From Batkoa obscura (Eukaryota; Entomophthoromycota; Entomophthoromycetes; Entomophthorales; Batkoaceae), in the NCBI GenBank assembly GCA_030770535.1, contig JASVEC010000008.1, positions 744,001 through 808,000 of the forward strand: DNA of 64,000 nucleotides, in the 5' to 3' direction. The notes under the pieces are model-generated. The model was not told the DNA's origin, searched no databases, and saw only the letters and a list, made by a program, of their open reading frames with translations. Of the stretch, positions 10,766 to 20,705 are shown piece by piece; the stretch's first letter is position 1; every line of letters starts with the position of its first letter. The translations under genes were made by a program, and so were the position numbers.

Positions 10766-13456
10766 TTAATAATTCTTCTCCTCCTCAACATTATCAATAA
10801 AATTATCTTCTTCAATATTATTACTTCTCAATCCACTACCATCCTCTTTCTTTAAAGTAGATTCTCTTGATGGCGGTGGAGAATAAGCAGCAATTCTCAC
10901 TCTTTTCTTTTGTTTATTATTATTATTATTATTATTATTACTTAAAGCTGATTTACTAGGTCGAATATATTTTTCAGGTTGAAATTTCATCCTTTCTTTC
11001 GCTGGACTTTTTCGAATCCTTCTTCTTGTTTCTAATGGATCTGAAGGTAATGGATGACTTAATTTACCTTGTGAATGGGCTAATAATGTGGGTGATAATA
11101 TCATTTGAAATGGTCTTTTATTGGGCGTAATCCATTTTGGTGAATCATTGGAAACAATGGGAATAGATGGATTATGACTTGTTAATTGATTTTTGGATTC
11201 ATTAATTGATTTTAATGACATTGTTGATATATTATTATTTTTTGACATAGATAATTTAGGTTGTTGTGTATTATTAGATGATTTTGATGAAGTTATTGCT
11301 GGTATTGATAATCTAGGCTGATGGCGTATTGTTGTATTTGTTGGTATTGATAATCTAGGTTGATGACGTAATGTTGTATTTGTTGGCATAGATAATCTTG
11401 GTTGTTTATTATTATTATTATTACTATTTGAATTAGTTAATTTAATAGAATTAATTGGTATGGATAATTTATTTTGATTTTGATGATTTAATAAACTTAA
11501 ATTAGGTAATTTATATTTTGGTAATTCATTTGGTATTAATAAATTAGGAGTAAAAGGTTGAATTTCAAATTGATCTAATTCATTTAAGTTTTCAATATCT
11601 TTAATTGTATTCTTATATTCTTCAATGAATTGATTAAATTTAATTAAATTAATTGAATTTAAATTAATTTTATCTTCAATTAATATTTCCCATTGTAAGT
11701 TCATTGATTTTAATCCCGAATTATAAAATTGTTGATATTTACTATTATAAAATAATTCCATTGTAATTTGATCTTCTTTTAATATTTGTGCTAAATAATT
11801 ACCAAATAAATGAACTACATTATCTTCCACTTTTTTAAATGATTTCTCATGTACTTCTAAATCATTCTTCATTGATTGTATGCTATTTGGATATTCTTTC
11901 ACATGCAACTGTTTCTCCTCCTCTAACTTGTCCATTAACAATTTAATTTCTTTTTTAAATTTATTAATACATTTCAATAGATTATTATTAAGTAGAAATA
12001 ACATATAATTATTTAACATTTTCATCATGTCTTGTATTATTTTGATAATGAATTCTTTCTTTTTAACGTTCAATTTCTTACTCAAATATTTATTATACGA
12101 TATCTTAGCCACTTTACGATACGTTTGATATTCTTGAAGTTTTTCAAGACTTAATAAATTTCCATGATTTGAATTTTGATTTTGTAGAATATTAACTTCC
12201 CTTTTATTCTTCAACTGTTCTTTTAAATTTTTAATTTCATCTCTAAGTCCTTGAATAATATTATTGTGTTGCGAAAAATAAGTATTAACATTAATCATAT
12301 TCTTTGTTACTTTCATTTTAATTTCTTTAGCTCTATTGGCATAGTTTAATGTATTCAACGATTCTTCATAATAAGAGCTTGATGGATTTAAACAAACAAT
12401 CATTGCCGTTTTACAATTTCCACTTAAAGAGGATTTCAACAATCTCGTCAACTTACTATTTCTATAAGGTATATATTTATTTTCTTTTTTAGCCAAGGCA
12501 TTAATACAATTTCCAAGTGCTAATAACGATTTATTAATATTGGATCCTTCCGTTTTATGCCTTCCATTATTAATTACAGAAGCTCTTTCACTACCTGCTA
12601 AATCAATTATACTTAATGTAGAGATAGTTGCTTTGGTTGAATTAGAGGATAATTTAGGTGTTTGTTTTAATGTAATCCTTAACACGGCATGAGAACGTGA
12701 GGATATGGCATTGGCATTAGTACTACCAGTAACTCGATTTTTATTACCTTCTTTAATTAAATTCATTAATTCTTCCACTGTTTTTGGTGAATGCATTGAT
12801 AAATCATTAACTATCACCCCTTGCTCAGAATGTTCCATTAATTTTAAATTTCTTTGCTGCTTTTTGCTAACTAATAAATCTCTTAATTCTTCATTATAAA
12901 CTTCTAAATAAGATACAGAGATTGGAAACACTTTATCTTCACTCTCTTTATTAATCCTGGAAAATATTTCTTGAGCTGCTAAAAATATAATACCTGGTTC
13001 AGCTTCTGTACCACTAATGGTATAAGTTTTACCACAACCAGTTGCACCATAAGCGAAAATAGTAGCATTAAAACCGGCAAATAAATCATTTAATAATTTA
13101 GTACATGTTTCATAATACACTACTTCTTGACTTGATCCTTCATCAAATACTTTATCAAATTGAAATTTTTTATCTAAACTTCTTTGACTTCTTCGAAATG
13201 TTCTTGCTGTTAAATTTTTATTCAATTGTGAATCCGAATTGGTTGATGGGTCAAAATAAATTGTGGTTCCTCCAATTGGAAATACTACTTGTTTAATACC
13301 ATGTTGTTTAGATTTATTATTATAATTGACAAAGTTAATCCCATGCGAATTCCGTTCTTCTTCATGATTTAATATCCCTTTTTCTTCGATTGTAAATGGT
13401 CGTACTCTTACTGCTACTAATAATGAGGAGGTAGAGATACCATTGGTTTTGGTCAT
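10766..13456 (-). CDS. KIP3: kinesin-8 motor protein (Kip3/KIF18-like)
   Basis: An intronless 896-residue product with an N-terminal motor. VAVRVRPF starts the motor at about residue 14. The P-loop GATGCGKT is at 137-144, switch I NAISSRSHA near 248 and switch II DLAGSERA near 284, followed by YIPYRNSKLTRLLKSSLSGN. Kinesin-8 assignment rests on VSYLEVYNEELRDLL, GSTNANAISSRSHAV and the neck (TKNMINVN..YFSQHNNIIQ) resembling KIF18/Kip3. Known role: plus-end-directed motor that limits microtubule length in spindle and cytoplasm. A coiled-coil region spans about 395-560. The tail is Asn-rich, with four degenerate (K/R)LS(I/M)P repeats at about 683-735, then a basic Ser/Pro region and poly-Asn. 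The start MTKTNGISTSS sits directly before the motor, as expected. Confidence 0.92.
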   Translation of the reverse strand: MTKTNGISTSSLLVAVRVRPFTIEEKGILNHEEERNSHGINFVNYNNKSKQHGIKQVVFPIGGTTIYFDPSTNSDSQLNKNLTARTFRRSQRSLDKKFQFDKVFDEGSSQEVVYYETCTKLLNDLFAGFNATIFAYGATGCGKTYTISGTEAEPGIIFLAAQEIFSRINKESEDKVFPISVSYLEVYNEELRDLLVSKKQQRNLKLMEHSEQGVIVNDLSMHSPKTVEELMNLIKEGNKNRVTGSTNANAISSRSHAVLRITLKQTPKLSSNSTKATISTLSIIDLAGSERASVINNGRHKTEGSNINKSLLALGNCINALAKKENKYIPYRNSKLTRLLKSSLSGNCKTAMIVCLNPSSSYYEESLNTLNYANRAKEIKMKVTKNMINVNTYFSQHNNIIQGLRDEIKNLKEQLKNKREVNILQNQNSNHGNLLSLEKLQEYQTYRKVAKISYNKYLSKKLNVKKKEFIIKIIQDMMKMLNNYMLFLLNNNLLKCINKFKKEIKLLMDKLEEEKQLHVKEYPNSIQSMKNDLEVHEKSFKKVEDNVVHLFGNYLAQILKEDQITMELFYNSKYQQFYNSGLKSMNLQWEILIEDKINLNSINLIKFNQFIEEYKNTIKDIENLNELDQFEIQPFTPNLLIPNELPKYKLPNLSLLNHQNQNKLSIPINSIKLTNSNSNNNNNKQPRLSMPTNTTLRHQPRLSIPTNTTIRHQPRLSIPAITSSKSSNNTQQPKLSMSKNNNISTMSLKSINESKNQLTSHNPSIPIVSNDSPKWITPNKRPFQMILSPTLLAHSQGKLSHPLPSDPLETRRRIRKSPAKERMKFQPEKYIRPSKSALSNNNNNNNNKQKKRVRIAAYSPPPSRESTLKKEDGSGLRSNNIEEDNFIDNVEEEKNY

Positions 13457-14081
13457 GATTTTCTATAACGGAAATTAAGTTTGAAATGAGATTTAAATTT
13501 CAATTATTTACCTTCAGATGGAGTTTTTTTGACCTTGAAATAAAATAATTGACAATAGAACTAAAGATGGAGAATCTCTTTTAATATTGAAAGATAATTG
13601 CTATATAGCTTTTGAATTTGACTATATACTACGATAAATTATTGTTTTTTATTATAAATAAATAATGAATTTTTTTTAAACTAGATAAGAATGAACCCTT
13701 TAGTATTATATCCTTGAAACTTAGGATTGATAAAATATAAAGGGAAAAAAAGAATATTTTCATAACTTTTAAACTCCAAGTTTTAATTGGCCAATCATAT
13801 CGGAAATGATCCAAAATTTCAATATTTGAAAGAATATAAGTAAAAAGTTGAAATCAATAAGCTTTGTTTTTTAGATTGAATAAATCGAATTTCCAAACTT
13901 TTATAAAAAAGGGGAACCATTACGAATAATACGTACATTAATATGGCCCATAGAGTACTTTTAATTTTCCAACAGTTTGTAAATAGAGTGATATCCACTT
14001 TTTGTAAACAAAAATTTATTATTATGATAAGTTTACTTAACCAAGTGGATCAGTAGATTATTTTGATTTATATTCAGGATA
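13457..14081. other. intergenic, upstream of kinesin-8
   Basis: AT-rich spacer between the kinesin start and the TFIIE-alpha relic. No motif strong enough to call. Confidence 0.5.
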
Positions 14082-14515
14082 GCCGAAGATATATTAATCA
14101 AAAAAACTATTAATGCCAATAAAAGAAGTGAAGCAGATATGCTCAATGTTAAAGGATGAGGGCTTTATCCATGTTATTAAACGAAAAGAACCTAAAGGTG
14201 TAAATAAGAGGATGATTAAAAAAACGTATTATACCATCGATTATCCCCGATTTATTAATATAGCTAAATGCAAATTAGCCAGTATTGATGAAAGTATCAA
14301 AAATTGAATGAATCGAGTAAGTATTATAAAGTGTTTAGACTTTATTTTTTTAAGTCTATAATTATTAGAAATATTAATCACCTAAATATCTATGTCTAAA
14401 GTGCACTAAACATTATGAATTAGATGTGTTATTAGATGGCGTTCAGAGCCATGAAGGATTTAAATGTGTTGAACGCAAAATTACCTTGATCGATCAACCT
14501 GCTGACAAAGATTAA
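14082..14515 (+). pseudogene. TFIIE-alpha (general transcription factor) relic
   Basis: The pieces match the order of TFIIE large subunit: AEDILIKK (winged helix start), then EVKQICSMLKDEGF and KTYYTIDYPRFINIAKCKLA (recognition wing region), then CLKCTKHYELDVLLDG with GFKC (half of the zinc ribbon). They lie in different frames. A frame change occurs near the ATG at 14113, and a TGA follows SIDESIKN at 14305-14307. A GTAAGT...TAG intron-like segment (about 14317-14372) separates the two domains. The second CxxC of the ribbon is lost and the acidic C-terminus is absent. TFIIE-alpha is normally essential, so an intact copy should exist elsewhere. A host pseudogene is the simplest reading. Confidence 0.6.
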
Positions 14516-14903
14516 AAAACGCCACAGAAAGAAAAGGGATAATAATAGTGGAATTAGATATGCTTCCAATTTGGGTAATGATTTATCCAAAATAGCAGTA
14601 ACATTAGCTGAGAGTGATCAAATTAATAAAGAAAAAGTGAGAGCTGAATTGGAACTTAAACAACAGCAAAATACAATGCCAATTTAGTTCCTTAAACTAA
14701 GTATTCGATCCAAGAGTAATGAATTCTATCAACAAGAAATGAAGAGAAACTTTGATATAAGTATAAACTCTGAATCCGTTATGGAAGTTCAAAAGAGTAA
14801 ATTTCAAATTGAAGAAAAAGCGAGAAAAATTGAAGAAAAACACAAGGAAGAGAAGGAAAGATTAAAATTTTATAACAATCATTATCAAGCTTTACTAAGA
14901 TAA
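14497..14903 (+). pseudogene. coiled-coil protein relic
   Basis: An open stretch reads LTKIKKRHRKKRDNNSGIRY, then a Glu/Lys/Gln-rich helix. It has a single in-frame TAG near 14683 and ends with KFQIEEKARKIEEKHKEEKE and a TAA. The basic patch followed by a coiled coil resembles the C-terminal half of Myb/SANT-like DNA-binding proteins, but no DNA-binding domain is visible. It overlaps the TFIIE-alpha relic in another frame and may be a separate gene fragment joined to it. Confidence 0.4.
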
Positions 14904-15262
14904 GGTTTAAAATTGGGATTAAAAGTGGCTCTACTGTTTGATATCATTGTACTCCTCCCCTGATATAAAAAGATATCTATTTATGCTATTGGAATATATA
15001 TTTAAAAACAAAATGAAAATATTAACTTCCTTATATAGATTGTGTCTATAAACTCTACTTTTGCTTTTTATTTGACTTATGTTTAATCAATAAAACCACT
15101 TGAAATACTATTGCTTTGGTGGCAGTCAAAGTTGATAGGGGCTCTTATTTTGCCAAATTTTTGCATAAAATCGTCATTTTATAGTGAAAAAAAGTTTTAA
15201 TCAAAAAGAACAACTAATCTAACTTGAAAAGTTTAAAAAAGTAGTTTGTATATAGTAAAAGT

Positions 15263-15333
15263 TAGGGTTAGGATTAAAGTTAAAAAGATTCTAATTAGTG
15301 TTAATATTAGCGTTAGGGTTAGGATAAGGTTTA
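15263..15333 (+). repeat. degenerate interstitial TTAGGG-like repeats
   Basis: Two short blocks, AGTTAGGGTTAGGATTAAAG and GCGTTAGGGTTAGGATAAGG, lie about 50 bp apart. Each holds two TTAGGG-type units that decay into TTAAAG-like units. This is consistent with an old internal telomeric sequence but too short to prove it. Confidence 0.45.
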
Positions 15334-15632
15334 ATTTTTAATAAAAACAAGCTAATTAGCTTGTGTTTACTTTTAACCCAATTGTTAGCTAAAAATTGCT
15401 TTTATTAAAAAATAAAAATTTCCAAATAAATGCTTATTATTTTTATTTTTATTTTTATAATATTTATAAAATAATTTTAAAATCAATTTAAACTTTTAAC
15501 AGTTTTGAGTAATTTAATAAAGCAATGCAAATTATAAAAGCTAATTCATGGTTTATATCTTAGTTATTTAAACACTTATTATGTTTTGTTTTTATATTAA
15601 AATTTATATACTTTATTTAATTTATTTTCTTA

Positions 15633-15633
<1 letters not shown>

Positions 15634-15698
<65 letters not shown>
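15634..15698. repeat. (TTA)n microsatellite
   Basis: About 21 near-perfect TTA/ATT trinucleotide units in a row. Confidence 0.95.
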
Positions 15699-16469
15699 TT
15701 TACTATTTTATATAAGTTATTAATAAATATTCTATGCTTATAAGTTAAAGTCTATCTTAATTATATAACTAAATTTTAAACTTTATTTATATCCTCAGCT
15801 TTTTACTGCAAACTATTTTTTATCTTTTTTGGCTACTATATAATATTTTAATATAAGTATTTTTTTTTCATTGTTGCTAACACAACTTTATACTCTGCTA
15901 AATAATTTTTTTAATATTTTGCACACTTTTTTAGCAAGTTATTGTAAACTTTTTTTTAACTTTCAGCTTTTTACAACCAATATAAAGCAATCAGGCTTTG
16001 AGCATCAAATTTCACAACACTAAAAATAATAACAATAATGAAACTTATTATGATGATATAATTTACTATTAAAAACACTTAAAACCACCATATAAAATAT
16101 AATGGAGCATCGATTTACAAAGGTAGTATATTATTACAAATACCAAACTATATATTTTAGATAAACTAACCACAATGAATTATTTGAATATCCAATAAAA
16201 TGAATTTTATTACAGTAATTAACAAATTTAACTGTAATATGGAATCCTATTCGTAAAATTATTATATCTTATTATTTTTATGAGATAGTATAAATATTGT
16301 TTGTCATTATTAGTAACTTATAACTTTTAATCACATTTAAAGTATGTAAGTAGTTTCCAACTTTCAAAGTATTTTTTATTAAATTTTTAAATTAATTGAT
16401 TATACTTAGGTAAAGTAAAAATTGGGCTACTATATGCCTTGTAGTTTTAATGACTTTATAGCAAATAAA

Positions 16470-16842
16470 TAGACAGATACCGATCCTAACTTCAACAAAG
16501 AATATCGAGATGGCGTCAAACGCCAACAAGAAGAAATGATCTGAAAAAACCAAAACTTTCTTTAGAAAGTAGAAACTGCAACCACTCCAGAGAATACCAA
16601 AGACACCTTAAAAATTCTCTAATCCATCACCGTGATAAAGGGCATGCTGTTTATATGAGAAATGGAAAATTATGGTATATTGATACTCAAAAGGAGAAGC
16701 GGTCACAGATCATAATAAGGAGTTAATAGTGAATGAAGATTTAAAATCAGTAATTGAAAAAGATTCTTTACAGAGAAGTAATAGCTTGGTTGAAAAATTA
16801 AGTAATCAAAGCTTTTCTACTATGCCATTGGGAATTTGAGGA
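16470..16842 (+). pseudogene. unknown gene relic A
   Basis: Protein-like segments in shifting frames: PNFNKEYRDGVKRQQEEMI, TPENTKDTLKIL, then IHHRDKGHAVYMRNGKLWYI. Several stops interrupt it. It is related to relic B at 18012-18400, which has PDYNKEWDDLI, REEIIRK and PDSIKATLEKVLVEKRN in the same order. Family not recognised; the shared order is the evidence that both derive from one gene. Confidence 0.45.
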
Positions 16843-18011
16843 ATTGTAGTTGACTATTTACATATCAAATTTAAATAAATTTATTGGTATTGAATAGAAT
16901 TCTTATCTTTCATATTGAAATCTTTTACGTATTATAAAAGTAAAAAAAAATTATAGCTTTGATTGACGAAATTAATTTCAATATACCAAAGAAAGTGTGA
17001 AAGGATACAAGATTAATTTATCTCATAAATATATAGAAACAATAATATTATATTGACTAAAAAATGATGTATTGATCATTTGTTATACATAGTCAGCTTT
17101 TTACAATGCAACATGGAGCTTACGATAGTATTTATTTGGCGTCTAAATGAATAAGTTAAATAAATTATATAACTAAAAGTATACCGAAGTTTTTACAATG
17201 GTCATTAGATTTTATATAAGCTTATTTCGGTATTTGGATTTTAAACATAACGGTGTTAATTAGTTGAAAGTAAAATATGAAAAAATCATCAGCTTAAGTT
17301 TAATATTAATATCCTCATTATAGTATTTTGTTACGCTTATCTATAGTTTATGTTTTATTGATTTAAGTATAACTTTAGCTAGAGGAACCCTATTGAACAC
17401 CACTCTTTTCTTTGAACTTTGTAGAAAATAATTTTTACAGCACAATTTTTAATACTTTTTTGCTTTTTTTATTTATGTTTTAATAAATTATAAAATAAAA
17501 AAGTGATTAAAATACTCGATTTTATTCAGTGTGCTGTTTGTTATATAAAAACTATCTTATACTTCGAGTTTAGGATAGCATAGCCATTTTCTAAAATATT
17601 TTATAAATAGCACACAAAACATAATAGAACAATGATTCAAGAATTTAGTACACCATCATAAATAATAAATTATCTACAATAGATCAACTAAAGGTAATTA
17701 ATTGCCCTGATATCTAATGAAATTAATATTGGCACAATAATTAACTAGTATAATTATAAAAAGTTGACATCTTCACAAAAATTCATATTTCATTATTTTC
17801 ATGAGCTTCTTATAAAGCTTCATTCTTAAGAAAACCAAACCATCCGTTTGTATGTGTAATGAAAAAATGTTTTCATGAGATGATTCAAACTGGTCATTTT
17901 CAATAGATGTTATCTTTTTTTATCTCATTTAAAGTATATACTTTTAACTATAGCTTTCTATAACTTTTCAAAGTTTAATTTACTTTTATACTAATCACTT
18001 CATATATAAAT
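16843..18011. other. intergenic, no gene seen
   Basis: AT-rich spacer between the two related relics. No element of the MITE families recognised. Confidence 0.45.
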
Positions 18012-18400
18012 ATGAAAGATTTGAATTATGAAATTCCTGGCGGTACAAACGATTGGATAATAAATGGATTTAATGAGGCTTAACCCGACTACAATAAAGA
18101 ATGGGACGATTTGATCTAATGAGAACGTGAAGAAATAATCCGAAAAGAGAAAGCATTTATAGAGAAATTAAAATTAGTAATAAGCCAGACAGCATCAAAG
18201 CTACCTTAGAAAAAGTTTTAGTTGAAAAACGTAACAGAACATCCCGTGTATTAGAAAAATGGTAGATTAATATACATCAATAACTACATATGTGGGGGAG
18301 CAATTATTGATGCTGATGATGAGTTGTTATTTGATGAGAATCTGAATTTTGTAGCTCTTAAAGACTCCAAACAAATATTGATGTTTTAGTTGATAAATGC
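18012..18400 (+). pseudogene. unknown gene relic B
   Basis: Begins MKDLNYEIPGGTNDWIINGF and contains PDYNKEWDDLI and PDSIKATLEKVLVEKRN, with multiple in-frame stops. Paralogous to relic A (16470-16842). Its ATG at 18012 may be the ancestral start. Function unknown. Confidence 0.45.
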
Positions 18401-18713
18401 AATCATATAAACTTTGATCTTATGATTTCTTAAATTAAAAAGATTACAATTAATAATTTACGTGCACATTCCAAACAAATTTAGTCAAAGTTATATATAA
18501 TTGTCTACTTTATTTAGTTTTAAATTATAATCTGATCATAATAATAAAATCAAATATTATACCTTCGATTAGGAAAATTGATTTCATTGTATTAAGTATA
18601 CTTATAAAGGGTATCTAATTAATCAATCTTATACTTACATATAAACAGTAATTTAATTTTAATCAAAAGAAAATGATTTATTAACTATTGGTTATATACA
18701 GCCAATTTTTTAG

Positions 18714-18822
18714 CATACGGGGATGTATTTTTTTGTTTAAGAATTTTACTAACAATTTTTCCACTCAAATAGCGCTTAAAAAATGGAAAAAATAATGAAA
18801 CCAAAGAAAACACCCCCATATA
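18714..18822 (+). mobile_element. 105-bp MITE copy, first of direct tandem
   Basis: Left end ATACGGGGATGTATTTTTTT and right end AAAACACCCCCATATA, with the core CTCAAATAGCGCTTAAAA. It is immediately followed by a second copy in the same orientation, sharing the TATA junction. Confidence 0.85.
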
Positions 18823-18921
18823 GAGATATATTTTTTGTTTAAGAGTTTTATTGATAACTTTTCCGCTCAAATAGCGCTTAAAAGATAGGAAAAGTGATGA
18901 AACCAAAAAACACCCCATATA
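18820..18921 (+). mobile_element. 105-bp MITE copy, second of direct tandem
   Basis: Starts TATAGAGATATATTTTTTGT and ends AAAACACCCCATATA. It differs from its left neighbour at many positions, so the tandem is more likely two insertions at adjacent TA sites than a recent unequal duplication. Confidence 0.8.
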
Positions 18922-19014
18922 ATCCCAAACAAACAATAATACTTAAATTGTATTTATAAAAGTAATTTAAATGACAACATATTAATTTACAATATTTTTT
19001 TATTTACGCACCCA

Positions 19015-19166
19015 GGTGGACGATTTGGTTTATTAAGAAATAAAAAACTGAAGAAATAGGCCACAAAGAAAAGGCAAAAGTTAGAAGAATTTAATGGTAT
19101 TAATGATCTTAGTTACCGTAGACCAGCTCATTTTTTGGAGCCGGTTCAGGTGTTTGAAATTGAGTA
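19015..19166 (+). pseudogene. gene fragment, unknown family
   Basis: A reading of GRFGLLRNKKLKK, a stop, then TKKRQKLEEFNGINDLSYRR and PAHFLEPVQVFEIE before a TAA. The sequence is protein-like but short and broken by one stop. It may be the 3' end of the gene that left relic B. Confidence 0.35.
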
Positions 19167-19222
19167 ATTTACAGTATTAAGTAAAAGCAAACTGAAGTTT
19201 TATACACGATTTATTTTATAAC

Positions 19223-19328
19223 ATATGGGGATGTATTTTTATGTTTAACAATTTTACTAACAATTTTCCTGCTCAAATAGTGCTAAAAAATGGAAAAAAT
19301 GATGAAGCCAAAAAAGACACCCCCATAT
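19223..19328 (+). mobile_element. 105-bp MITE copy
   Basis: ATATGGGGATGTATTTTTAT at the left and AAAGACACCCCCATATA at the right, with the core CTCAAATAGTGCTAAAAAAT. Confidence 0.85.
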
Positions 19329-19490
19329 AGCCTTATTTCGGCATTTAAGTTGTAAAAAAAATAATAGCTTCAATTGATCAAAATTCATAATACAAAAAAA
19401 CTATAAGCTTGAATTTCAATACTTGTATCCTCATTATGATTTATTAGTTGCATTTTCTATTTATAAAAATTAGATTACACACTTTTAACT

Positions 19491-19678
19491 TATTACAGCT
19501 ATAACAAGAAAGAAATTAAACAAACTGAAGTAAAAAAATTCGATAATATTTTTCATAAAGTAAACAAAAGTGAGGATTTCTGCTATGATATTTTTAATTT
19601 TGTTCGCTTTTGTTGCAAATTATTATCGAAAAGTTTTTACTTCAGTTTGTTTAAATCTTTTCTGGTATACCCGTGATA
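19491..19678. mobile_element. second inverted-repeat MITE family
   Basis: A 188-bp element with arms of about 60 bp. The left arm has TATTACAGCTATAACAAG then TTAAACAAACTGAAGTAAAA. The right arm reads, reversed, TATCACGGGTATACCAG then TTTAAACAAACTGAAGTAAA. The ends begin and finish with TA. Unrelated to the 105-bp family. No coding capacity. Confidence 0.7.
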
Positions 19679-20402
19679 GGTTAAAAATACTATAATTTTA
19701 TTTTAAAATGATTATGAATTTCGAAAGGTTTTTAGTGTGCATAAAATTGAACTAATAATTCCTACCTAAAATTTGGGTGCGATTTATGTTTAAATAAGTA
19801 ACACTATAACATGAATTTAATAAGTGGTGTTTAAACCTAAAGTAGGAGCAAATTTGTAAGTATAGAATATATTGAAAAGTTACCGACTTTCTATTATGAT
19901 GAATTATGAACCTAGAGTTAGTAAAGGTCGATATGTAATGATACAGTCTAGTCAAACTATCTTCCTCAATTAAACATGACTAGTTTACTAAGAAGCTCAT
20001 AGTAAATTTGTGAAATTTATTTTGGAAAGAGCTATAAAAGTCAACTATTTTTTATGTTGCTTTAGAACTTGGGTTACAAAAATGACGGAACTTCGAAAAT
20101 ATTTAAAGTCATTCTTACAGTCAAAAAAATAGGATAGAAAAATGCTTTAAAAAGTGAAGAGGAAAAATTGATATAATCTATAGTTGAAAATTTAAAAAAA
20201 GAGATCTGATAAGTTCATAAAAACAGCTAACTAATCTATCTATGTATTGAAATAGACACTATCTGATATTAATCAATGAATATAAAAGGTGTGAAATAGA
20301 TGGTAAAAACAAATTGATTTATATATAATAAATGAACGCAGCTTTATATTGTGTAAAAAAGATATTCTTAATTTCTAAAAAGAAAATTGAGCTTAAAAGG
20401 GT
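19679..20402. other. intergenic, no gene seen
   Basis: Spacer between two MITEs; only short, unsupported frames. Confidence 0.45.
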
Positions 20403-20508
20403 AATGAGGGGATATATTTTTGTGTTTAAGAGTTTTACTAACAATCTTTCCGCTGAAATAGCACTTAAAAATGAAAAAAATAATGAAGCCAAAAAAAACA
20501 CCCCCATG
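20403..20508 (+). mobile_element. 105-bp MITE copy
   Basis: Left end AATGAGGGGATATATTTTTG, core CGCTGAAATAGCACTTAAAA, right end AAAAACACCCCCATGA. It ends about 200 bp upstream of the SPRY gene and could contribute to its promoter region. Confidence 0.8.
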
Positions 20509-20705
20509 ATAGGTTTTGAAAAGATTATTTCCGCTGATCCTAAAGATCAAAAAATGAACAAAGAAAAAGTATAAATAGTAAATAATGGTAAGCAAAGAAT
20601 TTCATAAATGATCTTAAAATTAGGTGCTATAACTATTGAACTAATGGAAGTTAAAACAGACTAAAGAAAGATTGTTTTTTATATTTTCTAAATTTTTAAT
20701 TTTAA

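Larger units (their letters stand above)
14904..16469. other. intergenic with telomere-like repeats and microsatellite
   Basis: No gene seen. It contains the TTAGGG-type stretches at 15263-15333 and the TTA microsatellite at 15634-15698, annotated separately. Confidence 0.5.

Noticed and set aside
11262-11405. Kinesin tail repeats considered as EB1-binding SxIP motifs.
   Set aside because: The repeats read LSIP, with Ser only two residues before Pro. The SxIP spacing is not met.
14113-14307. A 64-codon frame first taken as an independent small HTH protein.
   Set aside because: Flanking frames continue TFIIE-alpha in both directions, so it is one piece of a broken gene, not a complete small protein.
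18685-18936. An 83-codon minus-strand frame with two similar halves (FKRYLSGKIVSKILKQKNTS).
   Set aside because: It is read straight through two tandem MITEs. Similar frames appear in other copies (20319-20507, 40230-40424) only because the element sequence is conserved, so it is not a protein gene.
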